Source of the DNA: G039029935 sp039029935
GTDB lineage: Bacteria; Chloroflexota; Anaerolineae; Caldilineales; Caldilineaceae
Assembly (NCBI GenBank): GCA_039029935.1
Contig: JBCCFC010000769.1
Coordinates: 1-6,677 of the forward strand
Length of the DNA stretch: 6,677 nucleotides
Direction of reading: 5' to 3'
Position 1 is the stretch's first letter. Every line of letters begins with the position of its first letter. The notes under the pieces were generated by a model, which worked only from the letters and a program-made list of their open reading frames with translations, searched no databases and had not been told where the DNA came from. The translations under genes and the position numbers were made by a program. Shown piece after piece: positions 1 to 5,507 of this stretch.

Positions 1-286
1 GTCATAACTATCTAGTGCGCAAGCAGCAGTAGGATGCGCTACCCATGATGATGACGCACCGAGTTTGAAGTATATGAAGAGTGCTGTTATACTACAACCG
101 GACTCAGCATGAATTTGTGTACAAAGTTGTCTATTGTTACTGGCACTAACAATAAACAACTTTGTACACAAATTCATGCTGAGTCCGGCTGTATTATAAC
201 AGCACTCTTCATCTACTTCAAACTCGGTGCGTCATCATCATGGATAGCGCATTCTACTGCTGCTTGTGCATCAGATAGGTATTGAC
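1..286. repeat. Giant near-perfect inverted repeat (long hairpin element)
   Basis: Bases 1-130 are the reverse complement of 156-286. The first 120 aligned positions outward from the centre match at 112, with no gaps, and similarity continues with a small gap to the window edge. The 25-base centre contains its own small hairpin (133-139 pairing with 147-153) around a 7-base loop, CTGGCAC. Most arm differences are transitions. As RNA or single-stranded DNA this would be an extremely stable rod. No convincing open reading frame fills it. It could be a MITE-like mobile hairpin, a substrate for a REP-type transposase, or a hairpin RNA. The left end touches the window boundary, so the element may extend further. 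The palindrome is directly visible; its nature is inferred. Confidence 0.93.
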
Positions 287-301
287 GATATAGTTTCATT
301 T

Positions 302-424
302 ATGATTTTAGATATTATTCAAATTACATTGGCAATTATACTTTTTATCGTCGTTACTATATTGATTGTTCAATCACGCACGGCAAGAGAACAACTCAGC
401 AAAAAACAGCGAACAAAAAAATAA
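302..424 (+). CDS. Possible small single-pass membrane protein (40 aa)
   Basis: An ATG at 302 opens 40 codons ending in TAA at 422-424. The product has an almost uninterrupted hydrophobic stretch at about residues 5-23, rich in Ile, Leu and Val, followed by a polar tail with many Lys, Arg and Gln. This is the usual layout of a small inner-membrane protein with a cytoplasmic basic C-terminus. The frame stays open upstream to a GTG at 266, which would give 52 residues but would start inside the right arm of the giant palindrome. Neither start has a good Shine-Dalgarno sequence, which is the main weakness. The composition is what supports it. It lies between the palindrome and the PepSY gene. 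I do not recognise a family and no function is assigned. Confidence 0.35.
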   Translation: MILDIIQITLAIILFIVVTILIVQSRTAREQLSKKQRTKK

Positions 425-560
425 ACACGGCCTCAGATGATGCATAGCGTTTCAGCATTTCAACCAGTCAGCAATTCAGCACGCAGACTGAGCTGATAGG
501 CTAGGAGCATGAGTACTTTATTTTGTAATTTAGCCTTGCATACAGCACAAAGGACTTACG

Positions 561-1874
561 ATGACCAAGAAAAAAACGGCCAAATATCTCTATGGTGTGA
601 TGTGGCGGTGGCATTTTTACATGGGGCTGTTTATCGCGCCGATTCTCATTATCGTTTCGATTACAGGCTCTCTCTATGTCTTTAAAGATGAAATCGAGCC
701 ATATATTGACAGCGAACTACTCTTTGTCGATAGCCCAGTCACGGCGGAAACCATTGCCCACTCTCAGGCTGTTGCCGCCGCAGAGATGGCCTATCCAGCA
801 TATACCGCGCGCAGTCTCTTCATCGACCGCGACCCTGAACGCACGTGGAATGTACGCATGGAGAATGCCGAGGAAGAATACACAACCGCGTATGTCAATC
901 AGTACTCAGGCGAACTCCAAGGCGAGCGCGCCTATAACGAAGGCTTTTTTGGCGTCGTTCTGCGCATCCATCGTCAACTCTTTGCCGACACGTTGGGGCG
1001 CATCATCGTCGAAACCAGCACAGCTTGGGGCATCATCTCGGTGATCACGGGTGTGTTTCTGTGGTGGCCGCGTGCCAAGGACAAGATTCACGGGGTCTGG
1101 CGTATGCGCCTACGCAAAACACGCAAGATATTCTGGCGCGATCTCCACTCCGTACCTGCCATCTACATCGCCATCTTTGCCGTCCTCATCATGTTTACAG
1201 GAATGCTCTTTTCCTTTACAGGACAATACACCATTCTGGGGATGGGTCTGGCACTTGGTCAACTGCCGGAAATCTACACCAATCCACCTAAATCTGCGGT
1301 GGTTGAAAACGCCGATACAATTGGCCTTGATGCAGCGGTTGCCACCTTTGACGAGGCATATGGCATTGCCCATTTTAATGCCGTCATCCCCTCAACAGAA
1401 GATGGTACATACTCATTCACAACCAATCTGGACAAAAACTTTAGCCAAGCGCGGCTCTTCTATGTGGACCAATATTCGGGTGAAGTGCTGGCACAGGTCG
1501 GCTGGGCAGACCTCACAGGCTTTACCAAGGCCATCCTCTACTTCTATCCTATCCACACGGGCGGTATCTATGGGATGCCGACCAAAATTCTCGCCTTTCT
1601 CACCTGCTGGATTATTGCGCTCATGAGTGTGAGCGGCGTGGTGATGTGGTGGCAACGCAAGCCAGCAGGCGTGATACTGGGTGCGCCTCATCGTCCTAAG
1701 AACGCGCTTGTCCCCAGAGTGGTGACGGTGTTGACCATTATCTTTGGCATCATTCTGCCGACAGTGGGCATATCGTTGCTTGTGATTTTATTGGGCGGGT
1801 TGATTGGGCGGCTGATTCAGCGACTTCGCCGTCCAGCAGTGCAATTGGCAAGTGAAGTCAGTGCTGGTGATTAA
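561..1874 (+). CDS. PepSY-domain membrane protein (PepSY-associated TM / PiuB-like)
   Basis: The 437-residue protein has the layout of PepSY-associated transmembrane proteins. Helix 1 is at about 19-41, followed by a first extracytoplasmic PepSY-like domain at about 60-120 ending in YVNQYSGEL. Helices at about 153-169 and 198-220 follow, then a second PepSY-like domain at about 250-312 ending in YVDQYSGEVL, and helices at about 341-364 and 386-417. Histidines at membrane borders (H18, H137, H196, H332) are at places where the family keeps His, and could bind haem or metal. Members are often called iron-regulated membrane proteins and occur near siderophore or flavodoxin/ferredoxin-reductase genes. 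The exact substrate is not known from sequence. The ATG start is supported by AAAGGA about 8 bases upstream. Length is normal and the gene looks intact. The flavodoxin gene downstream fits a redox or iron role by inference. Confidence 0.85.
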   Translation: MTKKKTAKYLYGVMWRWHFYMGLFIAPILIIVSITGSLYVFKDEIEPYIDSELLFVDSPVTAETIAHSQAVAAAEMAYPAYTARSLFIDRDPERTWNVRMENAEEEYTTAYVNQYSGELQGERAYNEGFFGVVLRIHRQLFADTLGRIIVETSTAWGIISVITGVFLWWPRAKDKIHGVWRMRLRKTRKIFWRDLHSVPAIYIAIFAVLIMFTGMLFSFTGQYTILGMGLALGQLPEIYTNPPKSAVVENADTIGLDAAVATFDEAYGIAHFNAVIPSTEDGTYSFTTNLDKNFSQARLFYVDQYSGEVLAQVGWADLTGFTKAILYFYPIHTGGIYGMPTKILAFLTCWIIALMSVSGVVMWWQRKPAGVILGAPHRPKNALVPRVVTVLTIIFGIILPTVGISLLVILLGGLIGRLIQRLRRPAVQLASEVSAGD

Positions 1875-1972
1875 ATATAGTCTTGTAACCAAGGTTAACA
1901 AATCTGATAAACTGCATAAAACAATCTCATCAACCGTCCTTACCAAACACGTTCACCCTTTCCGTATCGACT

Positions 1973-1988
1973 CGTGATTATTTTCACA
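1973..1988. promoter_or_regulatory. CRP/FNR-family-like operator candidate
   Basis: The 16-mer CGTGATTATTTTCACA matches the classic CRP half-site pattern TGTGA-N6-TCACA at 9 of 10 defined bases. It lies about 10 bases upstream of a TTGAAA that could be a -35 box (1999-2004). The -10 for that box (TACTGT at 2022-2027) is poor. A CRP/FNR-family regulator acting on the flavodoxin gene is plausible, but such a match can occur by chance. Confidence 0.3.
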
Positions 1989-1999
1989 AGCCTAGCTCT

Positions 2000-2016
2000 T
2001 GAAATGACGCATTTCA
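2000..2016. promoter_or_regulatory. Small palindrome TGAAATG-ACG-CATTTCA, possible operator
   Basis: This is a perfect 7-3-7 inverted repeat overlapping the possible -35 hexamer TTGAAA at 1999-2004, a position where a bound repressor could block transcription toward the flavodoxin gene. It resembles a dimeric operator in shape but is not a recognisable Fur, DtxR or LexA consensus. The half-site sequence GCATTTCA also occurs once at 455-462 upstream of the PepSY gene. Confidence 0.3.
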
Positions 2017-2097
2017 TATGTTACTGTAAAGACGAGGGAAGCTGTCGTACACAAGCGACTGCAACCATCAAACAGAAACCAACACAATGTTGGCATG

Positions 2098-2124
2098 CCC
2101 ACCGCTACTGGCACTAGCGGTGGG
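2098..2124. repeat. Perfect hairpin with CTGGCAC loop
   Basis: A 10-bp perfect stem (2098-2107 with 2115-2124) closes a 7-base loop CTGGCAC. The same loop with the same closing TA/TA bases (TACTGGCACTA) is the exact centre of the giant palindrome at 138-148. An outer pair ACACAATGT/ACATTGTGT surrounds the stem. There is no T tract, so it does not look like an intrinsic terminator. It probably belongs to the same repeat family as the 1-286 element. Confidence 0.75.
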
Positions 2125-2175
2125 TCCCTGTATCTACATTATGTCTACATTGTGTATACAAGTCAAGATATTCAT

Positions 2176-2249
2176 GCTGAATCTGTAGACATCCTAGCGC
2201 ATAGGAGGTCTATGCGCGCATACTTCGCACATCTCTGCTCAGATTCAGC
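2176..2249 (+). promoter_or_regulatory. Structured leader upstream of flavodoxin (possible cis-acting RNA)
   Basis: Three pairings are visible. Outer stem GCTGAATCTG (2176-2185) pairs perfectly with CAGATTCAGC (2240-2249). A second stem, 2186-2195 with 2203-2212, has 9 of 10 pairs, a 7-base loop, and is stacked directly on the outer stem. A weak third stem, TGCG/CGCA (2213-2216 with 2226-2229), would make a three-way junction. The 3' arm of the second stem contains AGGAGG. The structure ends 26 bases before the flavodoxin ATG. I do not recognise a known riboswitch and it does not match the FMN element. It might instead be part of a mobile hairpin, since it contains the 11-mer ATTCATGCTGA shared with the giant palindrome. 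Confidence 0.4.
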
Positions 2250-2262
2250 CACACAAACTTAA
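2212..2262 (+). CDS. Possible 16-residue leader peptide (uORF)
   Basis: ATG at 2212 is preceded by AGGAGG (2203-2208), one of the strongest Shine-Dalgarno sequences in the window, although the 3-base gap is shorter than usual. It encodes MRAYFAHLCSDSATQT and stops with TAA 13 bases before the flavodoxin start. Its AGGAGG lies in the 3' arm of the hairpin 2186-2212, so translation could depend on folding. The evidence is only the site arrangement; a chance ORF of this size is common. Confidence 0.2.
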   Translation: MRAYFAHLCSDSATQT

Positions 2263-2275
2263 TCGAAGGTGAACC

Positions 2276-2812
2276 ATGAGTACAATTGGTATTTTCTATG
2301 GGAGCAACACGGGCAACACCGAGGATAGCGCAAACGCCATTGGTGAACAGTTACATGCGTTGACAGGTATTGAACCAGATGTTGTTGAAATTGGCCCACT
2401 CAGCGTTCAGACATTTCTCAACTATGACAAGCTCGTCTTTGGCATCCCGACATGGTATGTGGGCGAGGTGCAGGAGGATTGGGAGGCCGTGCTGGATGAT
2501 ATTCGGGAAATGGACCTCGAAGGCAAACAGATCGCTATCTTTGGACATGGTGATCAATATGGCTATCCCGATACCTATCAGGATGCGATTGGCATTGTCG
2601 GCTTTATTTGTGTTGAACAGGGGGCAGATCTCGTAGGCTTTTGGCCGTTGGATGGCTATGACTATGATGAGTCGGTGGCCGAGTTTGAAGGGATGTTTAT
2701 GGGGCTATCGTTGGATGACAACCAAGAAGAGTTGACACCGGAGCGCATTGAAACGTGGTCCAAACAGATTGCCGAGGAGTTTGCGCTAATGGGCGAGTTA
2801 GTCCCAGCCTAA
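2276..2812 (+). CDS. fldA: Long-chain flavodoxin
   Basis: The 178-residue protein is a soluble FMN-binding electron carrier that substitutes for ferredoxin in low-potential electron transfer and is often made when iron is scarce. The FMN phosphate loop GSNTGNTE is at residues 9-16. The 50s loop carries W60 (TWYVGEVQEDW), and the 90s loop reads GHGDQYGYPDTYQDA at 90-104, with Y95 and Y97 in the usual flavin-stacking region. Residues about 118-151 (GADLVGFWPLDGYDYDES onward) are the extra loop of long-chain flavodoxins, and LTPERIETW near the end is also typical. H91 sits where Leu is usual. The pI looks strongly acidic, as expected. The start is set by GAAGGTGA just upstream. It stands alone, with palindromic DNA on both sides, so is probably its own transcription unit. 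The family call is very secure; the symbol fldA is by similarity. Confidence 0.95.
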   Translation: MSTIGIFYGSNTGNTEDSANAIGEQLHALTGIEPDVVEIGPLSVQTFLNYDKLVFGIPTWYVGEVQEDWEAVLDDIREMDLEGKQIAIFGHGDQYGYPDTYQDAIGIVGFICVEQGADLVGFWPLDGYDYDESVAEFEGMFMGLSLDDNQEELTPERIETWSKQIAEEFALMGELVPA

Positions 2813-2838
2813 ACAGAGTAGGGAGACTTAAGGCCAAT

Positions 2839-2973
2839 CCACAAAATAAATCACCCGTTGAAATGCGGAGTCAGCGGGGTACCCTCTGGGTCCTATTGCG
2901 GGTCTTACACGGGTACACCGGCGTTAGGACCCAAAGGGTGCCCCGCCTACTCCGCGTATAGTTTATTTTGTGG
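2839..2973. repeat. Palindromic MITE-like element between flavodoxin and ABC genes
   Basis: The ends are perfect 12-bp inverted repeats, CCACAAAATAAA (2839-2850) and its complement at 2962-2973. An inner pair of 31-base arms (2865-2895 with 2925-2955) matches at 27 positions. The centre is a 29-base spacer. Weak mirror similarity continues outside to about 2826 and 2985. No real gene fits within it. It is a separate sequence family from the 1-286 palindrome. It may act as a transcription barrier between the flavodoxin and transporter genes, but it has no clear terminator T tract. Confidence 0.88.
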
Positions 2974-3023
2974 GGTAGCCTAACTTGGATGCAGCATAAC
3001 TATAGACAAAAAGGGATAGGTGC

Positions 3024-4055
3024 ATGGGAACATTGCTAGAAGTAAAAAATTTGAAGACCCATTTTTATACACAGGATGGTGTGGTTCACGCGGTCAATGG
3101 CGTTTCGTACACCCTAGAGGAAGGCGAGACGTTGGGCATTGTGGGTGAGAGTGGCAGCGGCAAGAGTGTTCACGCACTCTCGATGTTGCGGCTGATTCCC
3201 ATGCCCCCAGGCAAAATTGTCGATGGTGAAGTCATCTTCAATGGCCGTGACTTGCTCACGCTTTCCGAGGATGAATTGCGTTCGGTGCGGGGGAAGGAGA
3301 TAGCGATGGTCTTTCAAGACCCCATGACATCGCTCAATCCGGTGTTGACCATTGGGCGTCAGATCACCGAAGCCATTGAGTTGCATTTGGGGTTGGATCG
3401 ACAATTGTCACGCAATCGGGCGGCAGAATTGCTCGATTTGGTCGGCATTGTCGATGCTGCACGCCGTCTGGATGACTATCCGCACCAATTTTCGGGTGGG
3501 ATGCGTCAACGTGTGATGATTGCAATGGCTCTCTCCTGTAATCCCAAACTACTGATTGCTGATGAGCCGACCACTGCGCTTGATGTGACGATTCAGGCGC
3601 AGATTATCGAGTTGATCAAAGACCTCAAAAAAGAGTTGGGCATGGCCGTGATCTGGATTACGCATGACTTGGGTGTGGTTGCGGGCATTGCCGACACCAT
3701 TCAGGTGATGTACGGTGGTCGCATTGTCGAGCGCGGTCCCGTTCGTGCGGTCTTCAAGGATACACGCAGTGCCTATACGCTGGGGCTGCTTAACTCACTG
3801 CCACGCATGGACCAACCAAGCGGAACCCGTCTCTTGCCTATCGGGGGATTACCGCCTGATCTGCTGGACCCACCTGTGGGGGATGCCTTTGCGCCACGCA
3901 ACCCCTATGCTACGCCACGCTGCTTTGAGGAGACACCGCCGTTGAAACCTGCTCCAGATGGTGTACCAGACCATTTGGTTGCTGCTTGGTATGATCTGCG
4001 TGAAGTAGCGGCAGATGAGTTGAAAGCGCGGAGGGAGATCAAATCCTATGCCTAA
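3024..4055 (+). CDS. Di-/oligopeptide-type ABC transporter ATPase (DppD/OppD-like)
   Basis: The 343-residue protein is a cytoplasmic nucleotide-binding subunit of a peptide/nickel-type ABC importer. Walker A GESGSGKS is at 41-48, the Q-loop Q98 in FQDP, the signature FSGGMRQR at 156-163, Walker B LLIADEP at 176-182 with catalytic E181, and the switch histidine H214. The C-terminal oligopeptide-transporter domain (about 233-320) is recognised from YTLGLLNSLP and the APRNPYATPRC stretch. In relatives such as E. coli DppD this stretch has three Cys in a GCxxxPRCPYAxxxC pattern. Here the first two are D287 and N293 and only C300 remains. GGGAT about 8 bases upstream supports the ATG. It overlaps the next gene by 8 bases, so the two are co-translated. 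Substrate cannot be told because no permease or binding protein is in the window. Confidence 0.93.
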   Translation: MGTLLEVKNLKTHFYTQDGVVHAVNGVSYTLEEGETLGIVGESGSGKSVHALSMLRLIPMPPGKIVDGEVIFNGRDLLTLSEDELRSVRGKEIAMVFQDPMTSLNPVLTIGRQITEAIELHLGLDRQLSRNRAAELLDLVGIVDAARRLDDYPHQFSGGMRQRVMIAMALSCNPKLLIADEPTTALDVTIQAQIIELIKDLKKELGMAVIWITHDLGVVAGIADTIQVMYGGRIVERGPVRAVFKDTRSAYTLGLLNSLPRMDQPSGTRLLPIGGLPPDLLDPPVGDAFAPRNPYATPRCFEETPPLKPAPDGVPDHLVAAWYDLREVAADELKARREIKSYA

Positions 4056-4986
4056 CACAAACAATCACAACGGCAATACACCACTGGTCCGCGTGAACAG
4101 TCTGGTCAAACACTTTCCAATCACCAGTGGCATCATCATTCAGCGTCAAGTGGGTGCGGTCAAGGCCGTCGATGGCGTCAGTTTTGACATTTATCCCGGC
4201 GAGACCTTGGGCTTGGTGGGTGAATCGGGCAGTGGCAAAAGCACCACAGGTCGCACCATTCTCCAACTGCATCGCCCCACATCGGGTTCAGTCACATTGG
4301 GTGGTGAAGAATTATCAACGATGGCGGGCGAGGGTCTGCGGCAGATGCGCAAAAAGATGCAGATGATCTTCCAAGACCCCTATGCCTCGCTCAATCCACG
4401 CATGACGGTGGGCAGCATCATTGGTGAGCCGCTGGATGTTCACAAAATTGGGGCCAATCGCAAAGAACGCCAAGAACAGGTGCAGGAGTTGTTGCAACGC
4501 GTGGGGCTGAATCCCTTCTTTGTCAACCGCTATCCGCATGAATTTTCGGGCGGTCAACGACAGCGCATCGGGATCGCACGGGCATTGGCCGTCAACCCCG
4601 AATTTATTGTGGCCGATGAGCCAATTTCGGCACTGGATGTCTCGATTCAAGCGCAGGTCGTCAACCTGCTCCAAGATTTACAGGAAGAATTCAACTTTAC
4701 CTATCTCTTTATTGCCCATGATCTGAGCATGATTCGCAGCGTGTGTAAGCGTGTCGCCGTCATGTATCGTGGCAAAATTGTTGAACTCGCCCCCACTGAT
4801 GAACTCTACCAAAATCCAGTCCACCCCTATACACAGGTACTCCTGTCAGCGGTCCCCATCCCCGATCCAGATATTGAACAGAATCGCCAACGTCTTATCA
4901 TGGACCCCAATTTTGATTATAGCGAAACCGGTTCGGAGATGACCGAAGTCAGCACAGGACATTGGGTTGCATCCAGTCGGGTATAG
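4048..4986 (+). CDS. Di-/oligopeptide-type ABC transporter ATPase (DppF/OppF-like)
   Basis: The 312-residue partner ATPase normally forms a heterodimer with the preceding subunit to power peptide uptake. Walker A GESGSGKS is at 58-65, the Q-loop Q109, signature FSGGQRQR at 166-173, Walker B FIVADEP at 186-192 with E191, and switch histidine H224. The region after VHPYTQVLLSAVP (258-270) is short. The usual stretch PSGCxFHPRCP...C is absent, yet the very end still has GHWVA (305-309), which resembles the conserved GHWVAC tail with Cys replaced by Ser. This looks like an in-frame internal loss of about 30 residues, with no frameshift needed. The start is backed by GGAGGGAG (4030-4037), inside the previous gene. 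It is probably active as an ATPase, since all catalytic motifs are intact. Confidence 0.93.
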   Translation: MPNTNNHNGNTPLVRVNSLVKHFPITSGIIIQRQVGAVKAVDGVSFDIYPGETLGLVGESGSGKSTTGRTILQLHRPTSGSVTLGGEELSTMAGEGLRQMRKKMQMIFQDPYASLNPRMTVGSIIGEPLDVHKIGANRKERQEQVQELLQRVGLNPFFVNRYPHEFSGGQRQRIGIARALAVNPEFIVADEPISALDVSIQAQVVNLLQDLQEEFNFTYLFIAHDLSMIRSVCKRVAVMYRGKIVELAPTDELYQNPVHPYTQVLLSAVPIPDPDIEQNRQRLIMDPNFDYSETGSEMTEVSTGHWVASSRV

Positions 4987-5012
4987 TAACACAGGCATCC
5001 TGCCTGTATTAC
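4986..5012. repeat. REP-like hairpin, ACAGGCA-TCC-TGCCTGT
   Basis: A 12-bp stem with one mismatch (4986-4997 with 5001-5012) and a 3-base loop begins at the last base of the ATPase stop codon. The core ACAGGCATCCTGCCTGT is a palindrome that I recall as a dispersed repeat in several environmental bacterial phyla. Its chance translations (NTGILPV forward, NTGRMPV reverse) turn up in spurious hypothetical proteins. There is no T tract, so its role as a terminator is doubtful. Repeat status is from memory and not checked. Confidence 0.7.
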
Positions 5013-5028
5013 TTTGTGGAGAAACAAA

Positions 5029-5499
5029 ATGCGTCAAAATGGTTTTTACAGAAATATATCAAAGTCCAATACACAATCACAGCGGCAGTCACAGAAACAA
5101 TCACAGCGACAGTCACGCGCCACGACCAAAGTCGATACGATGCTCGCCACGCAGGGGCCTCGCAACTACATTGACTGCACACAGGATGGTGAACTAGCTC
5201 GTCTGCATTGGCGACATGCGCGCATCGAATTTGTGCCCAGCGAATTACTGGCGATAGCCGACTTTTTCCGAGAGACAGTGCCACGCCTCCAGACCAATTG
5301 TCTCATGGGCAATTCGCTCTATTGCATCATCCAAGATGAGGATGACAACTTTGAAGTTTGGCTACTCGGTGTCGGCTTTTACATGGCAGAAAATGAGTTT
5401 CGACGTTTTGTCAAGCTCATTCTTGAAGGGGCTAAATCGGTGAAATCGGTCGCCGATTATGTGTCGATGAATCATATGAATGATGTGATGTATCAATAG
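5029..5499 (+). CDS. Hypothetical protein with Ser/Gln repeat at N-terminus
   Basis: I do not recognise this 156-residue protein. Residues 1-46 are polar and probably disordered, containing three copies of a four-residue repeat (SQRQ, SQKQ, SQRQ at 17-28) encoded by a 12-base tandem repeat at 5077-5112. From about residue 47 the protein looks folded, with alternating beta-like and helical stretches: HWRHARIEFVPSELLAIADF, a Cys-containing NCLMGNSLYCIIQDEDD, and an amphipathic helix NEFRRFVKLILEGAKS near the end. No signal peptide or membrane helix is seen. The ATG at 5029 is chosen because GGAG (5018-5021) lies 7 bases upstream; an in-frame TTG at 5014 lacks such a site. It follows the ATPase gene by 42 bases, across the REP-like hairpin, and is followed by another hairpin element, so it may be a single-gene unit. 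Confidence 0.8.
   Translation: MRQNGFYRNISKSNTQSQRQSQKQSQRQSRATTKVDTMLATQGPRNYIDCTQDGELARLHWRHARIEFVPSELLAIADFFRETVPRLQTNCLMGNSLYCIIQDEDDNFEVWLLGVGFYMAENEFRRFVKLILEGAKSVKSVADYVSMNHMNDVMYQ
5077..5112 (+). repeat. Three-copy 12-bp tandem repeat inside a gene
   Basis: Three 12-base units (TCACAGCGGCAG, TCACAGAAACAA, TCACAGCGACAG) encode SQRQ, SQKQ and SQRQ. Because the unit is a multiple of three, copy-number change would lengthen or shorten the protein without a frameshift. Confidence 0.85.
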
Positions 5500-5507
5500 A
5501 TATGTAG

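Larger units (their letters stand above)
1875..2275. other. 401-base intergenic region, rich in palindromes
   Basis: No convincing protein gene was found here. From left to right it holds a weak bulged hairpin after the PepSY gene (1883-1901, no T tract), a CRP/FNR-like palindrome (1973-1988), a 7-3-7 palindrome overlapping a possible -35 box (2000-2016), a perfect 10-bp hairpin (2098-2124) nested inside a 9-bp outer pair ACACAATGT/ACATTGTGT, and a structured segment (2176-2249) ending just before the flavodoxin ribosome-binding site. If transcription starts near 2034, which is a guess from a TTGAAA box at 1999-2004, the flavodoxin mRNA would have a leader of about 240 bases. Confidence 0.7.

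Noticed and set aside
142..147. TGGCAC resembling the -24 part of a sigma-54 promoter in the palindrome loop (also at 2110-2115)
   Set aside because: No matching TTGC-type -12 element at the correct spacing; better explained as a conserved hairpin loop.
509..685. ATG at 509 with AGGAG just upstream, opening a frame that runs out of frame into the PepSY gene
   Set aside because: The AGGAG is only one base from the ATG, the product is not protein-like, and most of it overlaps the well-supported gene in another frame.
1883..1901. Bulged inverted repeat after the PepSY gene as an intrinsic terminator
   Set aside because: The stem is AT-rich with a bulge and has no following T tract, so it is too weak to call.
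2004..2117. 37-codon Cys-containing ORF in the flavodoxin upstream gap
   Set aside because: There is no Shine-Dalgarno sequence, the ORF crosses two palindromes, and the composition looks random.
2034..2275. FMN riboswitch ahead of flavodoxin
   Set aside because: The conserved RFN-element sequences are not visible.
2755..2961. 68-codon frame overlapping the end of flavodoxin and the second palindrome
   Set aside because: It is mostly the translation of an inverted repeat in a shadow frame and has no start signals.
4846..5037. Reverse-strand frame containing TGRMPVLL
   Set aside because: It arises from antisense translation of the ATPase gene and the REP-like hairpin, not from a real gene.
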